A stretch of 64,000 bases of DNA. Source: Neckera pumila (Eukaryota; Streptophyta; Bryopsida; Hypnales; Neckeraceae). The translations under genes and the position numbers were made by a program. The notes beneath the pieces are model-generated. The model ran no database searches. It had not been told where the DNA came from and saw only the letters and a program-made list of their open reading frames with translations. The stretch spans positions 28,161,282 through 28,225,281 of the forward strand of contig OZ018409.1 in assembly GCA_963969595.1 (NCBI GenBank), written 5' to 3'. Numbering within the stretch: the stretch's first letter is position 1; each line of letters opens with the position of its first letter. Positions 11,899 through 21,895 of this stretch are shown here, one piece after another.

Positions 11899-13056
11899 TC
11901 AGGCGTTTGATTGGCAATCAGTTGATGGAGTAATGTAACGAATTATGCTTGGAGAGTCAAAGCCGATATAAATCCCTTCTTGTCGATGATTGTCAATAGT
12001 GTGGCGTTGAGGTTCCGGAATGGGAACCCATAAACAACAGCCAAATACTTGTAAATGGGATATATTGGGGACGCATCCCGAGAGCAATTCTTGTGAAGAA
12101 GCAATCTCCACAAAAGAAGGATGAAGGCGAATTAGATTTGCAGCATGTAAAATTGCATGTTCCCACATATATGAAGGCAATTTTGCATGAAGAAGCAATG
12201 GCCTCGTGATGAGTTGAATCTGTTTAATAAATGACTCCGCTAAGCCATTTTGAGCATGTTCATATGGAACAGAATATGTCAACTCAATTCCTGTGGCAGT
12301 GCAATAGTCTTCAAAAGATTTTGACCGAAATTCTTGAGCATTATCCATTCGTAATGTTTTGATTGGATAATCAGGAAAATGAGCTTTAAAACAGATAAAC
12401 ATAAAAAATAAATTAGCAAAAGCTAAATTTCGAGAAGATAATAAAGATACATGTGATTGTTTGTCCAATGCATCAATCAAAACCAAAAAATATTGGAATG
12501 GTCCAAACATAGGAGATATTGGACCACAAATATCACCTTGAAGTCTGGATAACATTGGTGGCAATTCATGAGAAAGGTTCCATGAAAATGGTCTGGCAAT
12601 TCACTTGCTTTGTATACATGCATGACAGATTGTCATAGAACTGACATCTGCTGGTTGCAAATTATGACCAACAACGCATGGAAGAATTTTGCGAAATAAA
12701 GTAAAATCTGGATGGTCCAATCTTCCATGCCAAAGAGAAGTTTTATTATCTTTAGAAGATATAGCAAAACTAGAAATAATATGTGGCCGGATTGGAATCC
12801 GGTATAAGCCATTTGCCGCAGCAAAGGCTGTTTCCACAATTTTATTCTTCTGTACAAAATCTAGAGCCTCTCGCCTACCTATAATTCTAGTCGAGAGGTG
12901 GAAACCGTTGGTGCGCACATCTCGATAGCTAATTAGGCTCCGAGGCGTAGAGGGGGAATATATGGCATGCGTGCATGTAATGGTGGTGCCCTCAGGCAAA
13001 GTCACTTTTGCTGGTCCCTCCTGGAAACGAAACACATTCAGTCCAGTCATGGTCAT
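11899..13056 (-). pseudogene. copia integrase, interrupted
   Basis: Two segments in one frame: 12601-13056 with the pre-integrase signature SLWHGRLDHP, and 11899-12564 with the integrase core. The core shows GDICGPI (first Asp), a conserved LRMDNAQEF with the second Asp, and HAQNGLAES, where the final catalytic Glu lies. The two segments are separated by an in-frame TGA at 12601-12603, possibly from a CGA codon. The zinc-binding part is incomplete. Confidence 0.9.
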
Positions 13057-13076
13057 TAAATTTCTGGTTTGCCAAT

Positions 13077-14192
13077 TTAATAAATTATTAACATCAAAAA
13101 TTGTTTATCTCGTAGAATTGAATGAGTAGTTGCAGAGTCAAGGAGCGCATCACAAGACTCACCAGTGGAGGTATCCTCAGCAACATAAATTTCTCTATCG
13201 TCATTGCCATATGGATTCATAGACGCATCCATGGTGTGGGCTTCCCGACCTTGGGCTCGAAGTTTTTTGTTTTCTTGAAACATTTTGACAAATTAGTCTA
13301 ATGTTCGGCATATATTTGCCAAATGTCCTACTCTGCCACATTTGTGACAACAACGCGTCTCTGATGGACGCTTACCACGATTATTATTAGAGAAAGTGGT
13401 ATTTTTCTTCTAGCCATGTTGATTGTCACGACTGTAATTACCGGTTTGTCTATGACGTGGTTTAAAGCGATGTTTTTGTGGTTTAGGTTTCATAGTAGAA
13501 ACCTTGACAACATGGGACTCTGGAACCATTGTTCCAAGAGGACGGGCCTCTGCATTTCGCAAGATGATCTCATTTTACTTTTCAGCAAGGAATAATAGAG
13601 ACATAAGATCTGAATGATTCTCAAATTTCATGTTTCTATACTGTTGGGCTAGTAAAGCAGAAACAGGTGGAAATGTTGAGAGGGTTTTCTCAATCATTTT
13701 AGATTTGGTTATAGTCTGACCACGTAACTGTAGTTGTGACACAATGCGGTACAACTCATTGTTGAAAGCAACAAATGTTGGAAAGTCCAACACTCGTAAG
13801 TGAGTCCAGTCATGTAATGCTCTAGGAAGAAAAATAGTCTTTTGGTGATCAAAACGGGATTTGAGCTTTTTTCAAAGCTCATTAGGTTTGTCTATTTCTA
13901 AATACTGATGTTGTAGTAAAGGAATAAGGTGGCGGCGAAGTAACAATAAAGTTTTCCAAGAAATAGCAGGAGAAATGGTATCACTTATAGTAGAATCTCC
14001 GTCAAATATAATACAGTCTGATAATTGCTCCGCATAAATGTGGGCTTTTGCAGTCTTGGCCCATAGAAGATAATTACTCCCATCAGCAGTCAACGGTGGA
14101 AATAGAAGTGGTTGAAGTCGTGGTGCCTCGGTAGCAATAGCGGAGACTGGAACAGTAGTAGATGTAGCAACGGAAGAAGTGGAAGTAGTCAT
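13077..14192 (-). pseudogene. copia gag and protease, interrupted
   Basis: The gag ATG is at 14192. The N-terminal region has a DGSNYLLWAKTAK motif typical of plant copia gag. Further open pieces lie at 13575-13793 and 13077-13283, all in one frame but separated by stops. A CCHC zinc knuckle, CHKCGRVGHLANIC, is encoded at 13308-13349. The protease active site appears as DSATTHSIL in the 13077-13283 piece (family form DSGATxH). Pol lies in a different frame, so a shift occurs between 13077 and 13056; it may be a fixed mutation or a programmed one. Confidence 0.85.
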
Positions 14193-14239
14193 GATGTAAA
14201 AGGAAAAGAAAGATAAATAAAAATATTTCTCAAAGAAAA

Positions 14240-14530
14240 TGAAAAACTGGAAGAAATTAGGGTTTTGGAGAAATTAGGATTTTGGAAAAAATTAGGAATT
14301 AAAGATAAAGATAAAATCTAAGATAAAAATAAAGATAAAATCAAAATAAAGATTAAAATTAAAATCAAAATTAAAGATTAAAGATAAAATAAAAGTAAAA
14401 TAAAAGTAAAAGTAAAAATATAGATAAAGATAAAGATAAAAATGAAGATAAAGATAAAGATAAAGATAAAAAAAGTTAAAGATAAAAAAAATACAATAAT
14501 ACAGAAATAGATGGAAATAAAGATAAAGAT
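14240..14530. repeat. Degenerate GATAAA/TAAAAT simple repeat
   Basis: A purine-rich low-complexity tract built of GATAAA, TAAAAT and AAAGTA units lies just upstream of gag within the retroelement leader. A (GTTT)n tract follows at about 14576-14612. Confidence 0.9.
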
Positions 14531-14805
14531 ATTATCAAATGAAATATTTATATCAATACCTTAAATTTGGCTATTTGTTTGTTTGTTTGTTTTGTTTGTT
14601 TGTTTTGTTTGTTACGTTGAGATCTCCCGGACCGTGCATCCCCCGGTCGCGTGCTTGGTACCATCGGAAAGGGCTCGGTGAGGATGGGTGCACGGGCTTG
14701 GTTTCGTGGCATTTGGAGCGGTGGTGCAAAAGTTATTGAATTTCAAAGTATTTATTGATTAAAAAAGTAGAAAATTACTTTTACTTTGATTTTGGTGGCG
14801 TTCTT

Positions 14806-14880
14806 GGTACTGGGAGTGGAACCGGGAGTAGAACTAGGAGTAGAATCGGAAGTAGAACCAGGAGTGGAACCGAGAATAGA
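14806..14880. repeat. 12-bp GGAGTAGAACCG-type repeat
   Basis: Six or so degenerate units such as GGGAGTGGAACC and AGGAGTAGAATC are arranged head to tail inside the copia leader. Confidence 0.75.
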
Positions 14881-15710
14881 TGAAAATTGGGCCAACGGCA
14901 CAGGGTCACACTAGTATAATTGAAAATGAAAGGTCAATTAAAAAATGAAATAAAATAAAATAAAATTTTAGAGCTTTGAAAAAAGGGTTTGGAAGGTTGA
15001 AGAAGAAGAACTTTGAAGCCGAAAGGATGTAAGGAAGAAAGAGAAGAAGAACTTGGAGATGAAGGGGGGAGTTTCAAAAGAAGTGGAAAAGAAAAGAAAA
15101 TAGATTGAAGAGTTGCACAAGAAGTAAGTTAAGGCGGGTGTAGAGCGGTGGCAAAACAAAACAAAAACAACAAAAACAAAGAACAAAAACAAGTAGTGAA
15201 ATATAGAACGGCATAGGGAGGTTCAGGTCGGGAAGGCAGGTAAACCAACAGGTGGAGTGCTGGGGGCGTGAAGAAGGAGTATAGCTCAGGGAGGTTCGCA
15301 CTAGTAGAAAAAAACAGTGCCCAAATTAACAAAAATGAACATAGAAGTGTTAATTTTTTTTGTTAATATGGACAACTTAATTTGGGTACTTTTGAACACA
15401 AAAGTGTTGATTTGGTAACAAACAAGTGTTGACTTGGTAACAAAAAAGTGTTCATTGTAACAAAAAAGTGTTCATTTGGTAACAAAAAAGTGTTAATTTT
15501 TTTGTTAATTTGGACATTTTTTTTCACAAATCTACAAAGTATTTTTAAAAAAAAATTCCTAACCAATGGGAAATTGCAACATGGCAACGCCAACTAGGCA
15601 ACTGCCCACATGGCAGTGCTACCTAAGCTACCCACATGGCAGCGCCGCCACCTAGACAGGTGCCATGTGGCATTGCCACGTGGGCAACTCCTTGGTGGAG
15701 CAACCAAGGG

Positions 15711-15754
15711 GGTTTGAACCTTGGACCTCGTGGGTGAGGTCCAAGGTTCAAACC
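15711..15754. repeat. Perfect 19-bp stem-loop inside the CACTA element
   Basis: GGTTTGAACCTTGGACCTC at 15711-15729 pairs exactly with 15736-15754 around a six-base loop. The arm contains GGTTTGAACC, itself palindromic, and the tRNA B-box-like GGTTCAAACC. It sits in a GC-rich patch with repeated CCACATGGCA motifs. Confidence 0.85.
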
Positions 15755-15840
15755 AATACACCACCAACAAACATTGATGTAAACAATGAAAGTAGGAATT
15801 TATTTATTAAGTTTCTTGGGTATTTTTCCATGCTCTTTTA

Positions 15841-16735
15841 AAGTCAGCAGACTTTGGTGCTCATTTTCACCTAGTATTTGAACTTTTTTCAAAAAACTTT
15901 GAACTGGAAAAAGTTGGCAAATGAAGTCAACTTTACCTCCAACAATCTGTTTGCAATTCCAAGAATCTGATCAAAAGTTATAATAAAAAAACTGAGAGGG
16001 TGTTCAACCATTTTTTTTTAAATGTCCAAATGCACCCCTCTCTGATTTTTGTCCATAACTTTTGATTGGAGGCTTGAAATCATAAACGGATTGTTGGACG
16101 TGAAAGTTGAATTGATTTAGCAACTTACTTTAGTTCTAAGTTTTTTGAAAAAAAGTCATCTTCTATGTTAAAATCGCCTCCAAAGTGTGCTGACTTTTGA
16201 AAATACCGAGTAGTGAATAGTTAATTTTCAAAAAGAAATACATAGTATAATTAGGAGTTCAAAAGCTTCTAAAGTTGCAAAAAGATTTAAGAAAAAAAAT
16301 ATTCTTAAAATTGCATGTATAGTTGAAGCATAGAAGTTGTTTTATTGATTTTTTTCATTTTTTCGAATGTTTTTAAAAGTCAGCAGACTTTGAAGGCGAT
16401 TTTGACATAGAAGATGACCTTTTTTCAAAAAACTTAGAACTAAAATGAGTTGCTAAATCAATTCAAATTTCACCTCCAACAATTAGTTTATGATTTCAAG
16501 CCTCCAATCAAAAGTTATAGACAAAAATCAGAGAGGGGTGCATTTGGACATTTAAAAAAGAAATGGTTGAACACCCTCTCAGGTTTTTTGTTGTAACTTT
16601 TGATCAGAGTCTTGGAATTGCAAACAGATTGTTGGAGGTGAAAGTTGACTTCATTTGCCAACTTTTTCCAGTTCAAAGTTTTTTGAAAAAAGTTCAAATA
16701 CTAGGTGAAAATCACCACCAAAGTCTGCTGACTTT
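15841..16735. repeat. 360-bp inverted repeat (foldback core)
   Basis: The arm at 15841-16198 is nearly identical, in inverted orientation, to 16375-16735; the spacer is about 176 bases. Each arm is itself a more diverged inverted repeat of two half-units containing AAGTCAGCAGACTTT, CACCTCCAACAAT and CAAAAGTTAT motifs, so the core is a four-part arrangement of one sequence. A transcript through it would form a long double-stranded hairpin. Confidence 0.9.
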
Positions 16736-17384
16736 AGAATGTGAATTTAAAAAAACCCACAATTGCACTATTAAAAGTTTAAAAGATTCCAAAAGGTTCC
16801 AAAAGATTCCCAAATGATTCCATAAAATTTAACAAACTTTTGTTGATTTGATACTTGTACTACCCAAGTCAACAAAAAAAATGTCACTTTTCTGTTAATT
16901 TGGGCAAAATCAACAAAAAACTTTGGAAATGGACAATACATTATCCAAATTAACAAAAATTTGTTGATGGTTTGTTAATTTGGGCACGGATTTTCTACTA
17001 GTGTCGGGTGGGAGCAGGTCAGGAAGACAGGTGAGCTGGTGTGGTGCAGAGACAGAGGGGGAGGGATCCAAAAAATTACAGGGAACAGGGAAGAGAGAGC
17101 AAAGGGGTAGGAAGCACAAAATGAAAAACTGCAGGGAGTGCACACAGTGGGAGATGGAGGGCGGTTGGGAGGCACAGGGGTTGCAAAGCTCCATGGGGTC
17201 CGCAAGGAGAAGTCGAACGCCAGAAGTTGAGAGCTCCAGGGACTCCAAGGAGAAAAGTAGATGGGGGTGGGGGGGTGGGGTGGGGGGCATGTAAAACCTC
17301 CTCACAAAATCTAAAAACTAGATCGAAAGTATGGAATGAAAGTCTACAAAAAAAATTTGAAAGTACACGAGCGTGCTGATAACA

Positions 17385-17607
17385 TGTTGAGGATATAAAA
17401 CGAAACAAAGTTGTAAAACATAAGAACAACAAAAATACACTCAAAAGAATACCTTACTTCATTAGTGTTTGAAGTATATACAAGGAGAATAGGAGAGAGA
17501 CAATGAATAGTTGTCTTCTCCTATTCGTCCAAGAAGATTTCCTCTAATCCTAGTGACAAGTGTCACTCACCATATTATGGTGAGCGTTCACACTACGTTT
17601 CTTAACA
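17385..17607 (-). repeat. 5' LTR of the copia element
   Basis: 223 bases, the right-hand copy of the LTR at 9114-9332 with a 4-base CAAA insertion and one substitution. It should carry the element's promoter on the minus strand, directed away from kinase 2. A clear TATA box was not picked out by eye. Confidence 0.95.
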
Positions 17608-17612
17608 ATAAT

Positions 17613-19546
17613 AACGTACACAAGTGGCATGCCCTCTTAAGTTAAAATCATTTGAATATTGGCCTGTTGATAAGGTTTCCTTGCACAGGTGGAGGTGCCG
17701 ACCCTACAGTAACAGGAGGTAACCTGGACTCCTGCCGTGTTTTTTTCCCGTGCAGCAGATCACGCCGTTGAAATAGTACTTCAGACCCTAGCGTGTCATT
17801 TTGGACTCGTGAAGTAACGAGGCTTCTCATCTCTCTGTGAAACCTTGGCGATCTCGATCACCTGGCCTCTTCAAAGGTGGTGGCATTTGAAGTTGATTGT
17901 CGTGGATATTGAGACGATTTTTGGGAGTTTCTGAATTTCGAAATCCTGGCGGGTTTGCGTTACCAGATTTGTACTTTTCTCAGGACTCGTTTACGTTGGT
18001 GATTTTTGAAGCATGGTATCAAGGTATCCTGTGTGCTTAGATAGTGTTCTGCTTCTGTTTTTTTTGGAAACAGGCAAATTAACCTAGCAGATCTCATTTT
18101 TCATGCCAAGTTGAGTGGAGAGACGTGCTATTTCAGAACGCTACAGTTTGCTGATTGAGATGTTTACTTCATCACGCTCAAGCTTAGCCACCATACCCGC
18201 TTGCATCGAGGAGTTTAGGGCTTAGGGTGATGAAGCAAACTTGAGTCAAGTAACTTCGGTCTGTCCTTCTATGCACTCGCGTATGCTGAATTGTTGATAG
18301 GGTTGCGATCTCAGATTTTCTTAGACTACATCTGTCGGAGGATAGATTTCAACGTGTAGAAATTTGTTTGAAGGCTGAGTCTTTCGACATCCATAGAGGT
18401 CTTGGGAAAGTATGTCCAAACTTTACGGAGTAATGTTTTGTTATTTTTGTCCTGCAGAAGTATGATTACCTTTAGGGGCGACCAGGTCAGGGCCCGAATG
18501 ACTCTGGTATTTTGGACCGGGAGCTAAGAGCAATTCGTGTTTGGAAGGTGTCAAATGGTCATCTCTCCTTCAAGCAAGAATGTCGTCGGAAGGTGTACAA
18601 GTGGTCCTCTCTCCTTCAACAAGCAACGAAACAAGGTAACGCATACCAAATGCAAAGTTATTCTTGATTATTCAACCCTTCATCATCCATCAAAAGTCTT
18701 TGCGTTTTTTCTCATTTTTGAACGTCATTTTTTCCTATTTGATGTCAAGTTTTATGAAAATTAATTTTTGAAATCAAAGTGAAGCCAAAAATGTAACTTT
18801 CTCCCCAATGGAGTAAATCATTGAATTTTTCTTTTGATTTGAAGGAGGTCATCAAAAATTGTTCAATTGAAAAAGAAAATTGAATATTTAGATGGCAAAG
18901 GTTTGTTGACTTCTTCTACAATTTAAATTCAAAACACTCATGCGTCACTTGATATTGGTCAATTTTACTTGATTAATGTAGTTTTAAACTTGATTTGTTG
19001 TGGTCATGAAACTAGAGATAAGTATGGATGTCTATATCTTTTCAAATTTGATTTTTGACCCCAAATGCTCCTAGAGGTCATAGTGGATGGTTAGGGGTTA
19101 TTGTTAATCAATTATTTTCAAGTTAATGTTGACATGATAGTTGGGAGTGAACAGAATAGATAATGTCAAGGATACTAACATCTCACTAAGTCATCACTAT
19201 TTTTTTTACGACAATATTAAATCATTACGGGAACTGCATGAATCTGATGTATATGAACTTAACATTAATTAATCTAAGGGTTTAATCAATCTAGTGGGGG
19301 TGTTCCTTGTGTGATGCAGGGCTCGGATGTTTAAAACTTGCTCTTTGCCCTTACAGATCCCTTAGTCCCGCACCCAATATTGATTTTGGAGGGATGCATT
19401 TTGGGGGGGGAGTCCTCCAAGGCAGCTCTGTATGTGTCACGACATGTTTTGATTTTGAGGTAGATTTTGAATGTGGTGATAAATTTTGACCATGGTGCTC
19501 CGTTTGTGATTCGTGCAGTAGTGAAAGGAGTGTGACCGGTGGGATT
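17613..19546 (+). other. Upstream region and probable 5' UTR intron of kinase 2
   Basis: The stretch has no coding ORF. A plausible donor, ACAAG|GTAACG at 18635/18636, and acceptor, CGTGCAG at 19518, would define a leader intron of about 880 bases ending 28 bases before the kinase 2 ATG. A second candidate acceptor, GATGCAG, lies near 19320. The intron is an inference. The promoter must lie in the part left of 18635 or further upstream, beyond the retroelement. Confidence 0.45.
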
Positions 19547-21085
19547 ATGGGCCTGGAGACCTATAAAGGGTGGCCCGTCAACATTTGTCCTCCGAAGTGG
19601 AAGGACAACCAGTTATGGATCAACAGTGAGGATTTTGAAGCCGCCCAGTACACCGCCGATGCCGTGTTCCACTTCATTGGGCGTCCCCCCGTCTACTTCC
19701 CTGACATCAAGTTCGACTACCTTCCTCTGCTCCTTAGCACTGGGGAGCGTCTCACGACGAGGGAGGAGTGCTCAGCGTATGTGGCCAAGATTGCCAAGGG
19801 CCTTGCACTACTTGACCGGCGAAAGGAATTCAAGTTCCGGGTCCAAAATCTCATCCTCGAAATGGTCAAGAGACCCGAAGTTGTCCGGTTTCTCAGTACC
19901 GTGCGTGCAAGTCGTCGTCAAGCGTGGCAAGGAGGGTCTTTGAATCCGGAGAGACGGAGGTTAGATTCAAAGATTTTACCAAGTGTGCGCCGTTTAGGAA
20001 AAGGCTTGTCAGGGTTTCTATACGAGACAACATGGGAGGGAAAGAAGTATGTCAGGAAAGATTTTCCCCTTGGATCAGTGCATCACAATGTTTTTGAAAA
20101 AGAAGCAAATGCTTTACTTGATCTTGACCATCCAAATATAGTAAGGTGCCCTCATTATGCAGTAGGAAAGGGTAGCTGTTCTCTTCTCCTGGAGTATGTG
20201 GATGACGATCTTCAGAATATTATACAAAAGAAGATAGAGGCGCAAGGAAAAGGGAACCGAACTGGTTCTAGTACCACTCTTCACTCAAGACTCTTGGACA
20301 TAGATGAGACCAGAAGCTTAATGTCAAGTATGGCCAAGCAAAGGGAGATCACCGGAGCTGATGTAGGTCTTATGAAAATGCCCGAGAATGAACCTACTGC
20401 TCCTTTTGAAGTGCCTGAGGCGGTGGACATCATATCTGAGATTGCGACCGGCATAAAGTACTTGCATGATAATGGGATCGTCCATGGAGATTTGAAACCA
20501 CAGAATGTATTAATTGGCAATGGTGGGATCGTAAAGCTGGTTGATTTCGGTCTCGTTGAAACCAAGAAGAGGGTCAAATTGGTTTCGAAACGCACGCGGC
20601 ACTTTGAGATCCTCATGTGGAAAGCACCAGAACGATTTGAGAAATTACTCGGTCCTGTAACTGAGGATTCAGATGACCCCTTCACAGATTCGGATACAGA
20701 TGAAGATGAAGAAATTCAAAGCTCTGTCATTTTTACAATGAGCAGATTGGCCATGGCTGATGTCTACAGCTTTGGTTTAGTATGTTCACAAATCTTAGGT
20801 GGGAAGCTAATGTATTCAAATTTGAGCTTGACCCAGTTACGAGAGCAAAGGATGCATGGTTTTAGACCGCGACTGCCTTCTTCTTGTCCCGACTTTCTCC
20901 AATTCCTAATATCTTCAAGCATGGAATGTGATCCCTGGCGCAGACCTATCTTTGCTGACATCTGCACAGTTTTGAAAGCTTTTCAGTCAAATCGACTACC
21001 ACGTCTAATGGAAGGTACAATATTAGGACTGTTTTTTGGCTTTAAATTTTCAGAGCGTCGTCCTGTGATTAAAAAATTGGGGTGA
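19547..21085 (+). CDS. Protein kinase domain protein, single coding exon (kinase 2)
   Basis: An intact 512-residue ORF starting at ATG 19547; the frame is open a few codons further but only from GTG. Residues 1-140 are an unrecognised N-terminal region. The kinase domain follows: glycine loop GKGLSG (151-156), ATP-binding Lys171 in YVRKDF, catalytic HGDLKPQNVL (313, HGD for HRD), DFG (333-335), APE (360-362) and the VYSFGLV helix. There is an insertion of about 55 residues before the E helix (230-288) and a very acidic insertion after the APE motif (372-389). The N-lobe is canonical, so an active kinase is likely. A GGTACAATATT site after codon 489 could be a donor, so the last 22 residues are uncertain. 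It is divergent from kinase 1. Confidence 0.85.
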   Translation: MGLETYKGWPVNICPPKWKDNQLWINSEDFEAAQYTADAVFHFIGRPPVYFPDIKFDYLPLLLSTGERLTTREECSAYVAKIAKGLALLDRRKEFKFRVQNLILEMVKRPEVVRFLSTVRASRRQAWQGGSLNPERRRLDSKILPSVRRLGKGLSGFLYETTWEGKKYVRKDFPLGSVHHNVFEKEANALLDLDHPNIVRCPHYAVGKGSCSLLLEYVDDDLQNIIQKKIEAQGKGNRTGSSTTLHSRLLDIDETRSLMSSMAKQREITGADVGLMKMPENEPTAPFEVPEAVDIISEIATGIKYLHDNGIVHGDLKPQNVLIGNGGIVKLVDFGLVETKKRVKLVSKRTRHFEILMWKAPERFEKLLGPVTEDSDDPFTDSDTDEDEEIQSSVIFTMSRLAMADVYSFGLVCSQILGGKLMYSNLSLTQLREQRMHGFRPRLPSSCPDFLQFLISSSMECDPWRRPIFADICTVLKAFQSNRLPRLMEGTILGLFFGFKFSERRPVIKKLG

Positions 21086-21727
21086 TACATCTGAGTCGAG
21101 ATTTATTGAATATCTCCATAACAAGTAAGGTCTATCCTTCCATCCGTAGTAAGCAATTTTTTGTTACTTATCCATCCTCAAGTGGAATGTATGTATATGG
21201 TTATTTGAAAGGGCACTACCCCAGTCACAGGGCGTTGGCTACGGGGTCCAGATTAATCCCCTGACTGCAAATGAACCTTTATTGCTATAGTTGGTTTCTC
21301 ATTCAGTGTAAGTTAAATGATTTGGGCAGTTGGAACTAGCACAAGCTACGAAATAGTCCACTGGTCGTAGTTTAATGTGTCTCCAAGTGCAGCTCCTCAC
21401 CTTCGACTGGTGATGAATGCCTAGTCTCTGCTATTGTCTGCATTTTGATATTAGCCTAAACTAGTGACTAGTATATAGTGTATAGTATGCATCTTTGGTT
21501 TTGAGAAGAGTCGGTTACGTTTTCGCTTTCCATAAGAAGAAATTCTAGCTTTCGAAGTTAAGGATTCGACTTATTCTGGAAATTTTTCATGCACTCTAAG
21601 TTAAATGAAAACGTGGTTTGAACTTCCATGTGTCCAGTTAAAGGAAAGGAGGCACGATCGATGAGCATGGATGTATATCTCGACATGCTTCTCAGACCTG
21701 TCCATAGTAAACACTCGCAGCACGGGC
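21086..21727. other. Spacer downstream of kinase 2
   Basis: No coding region or repeat stands out. The first few hundred bases are probably the 3' UTR of kinase 2. Confidence 0.5.
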
Positions 21728-21895
21728 TCGAACATCTTCAACACGGATTCGAGCAACCGCAACTCGGAGTCGAACACCTTCAACACCAAATCGAACGCCT
21801 TGAAGGCGAAAACGAACACCTTAAACGCGATTCCGAACGCCTTAAACGCAAATTCGAACGCCTTAAACACGAATTTGAACGCCCCTACCCCGGAC
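21728..21895 (+). repeat. 21-bp minisatellite, eight units, reading as leucine heptads
   Basis: Eight 21-base units start at 21728 and every 21 bases after; a typical unit is TCGAACGCCTTAAACGCAAAT. Because 21 is a multiple of three, all frames stay open. The plus frame starting at 21628 gives a 92-residue ORF in which each unit encodes a heptad of the form E-R-L-K-R-x-F/I with a Leu at the third place, as in a leucine zipper. The other strand gives an amphipathic Phe/Ala-rich repeat. No promoter or splice evidence supports expression. Confidence 0.85.

Larger units (their letters stand above)
15299..17003. mobile_element. CACTA-type non-autonomous foldback element nested in the copia leader
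   Basis: The left end is CACTAGTAGAAAA at 15299 and the right end is its exact inverted copy ending at 17003. The 3-bp flanks are TCG at 15296-15298 and TCG at 17004-17006, giving a 1,705-base insertion with a CACTA-type duplication. Both ends carry several subterminal TTGTTAATTTGG/CCAAATTAACAA motifs. The interior is a long inverted repeat (15841-16198 and 16375-16735) and has no transposase ORF. It lies in the leader of the retroelement and therefore inserted after, or was carried along with, that element. Confidence 0.9.
9114..17607 (-). mobile_element. Complete Ty1/copia LTR retrotransposon with nested insertion
   Basis: Bounded by two direct LTRs (9114-9332 and 17385-17607) and by identical 5-bp flanks ATAAT at 9109-9113 and 17608-17612. 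Read on the minus strand the order is 5' LTR, leader, gag with a zinc knuckle, protease, integrase, reverse transcriptase, RNase H, polypurine tract, 3' LTR. Integrase before reverse transcriptase identifies Ty1/copia. The sequence next to the 5' LTR reads TGTTATCAGCACGC, a partial match to the usual plant initiator-Met tRNA primer site TGGTATCAGAGC. The coding region is broken by stops and frameshifts. A CACTA-type element (15299-17003) interrupts the leader, so the retroelement without it is about 6.8 kb. Confidence 0.95.
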
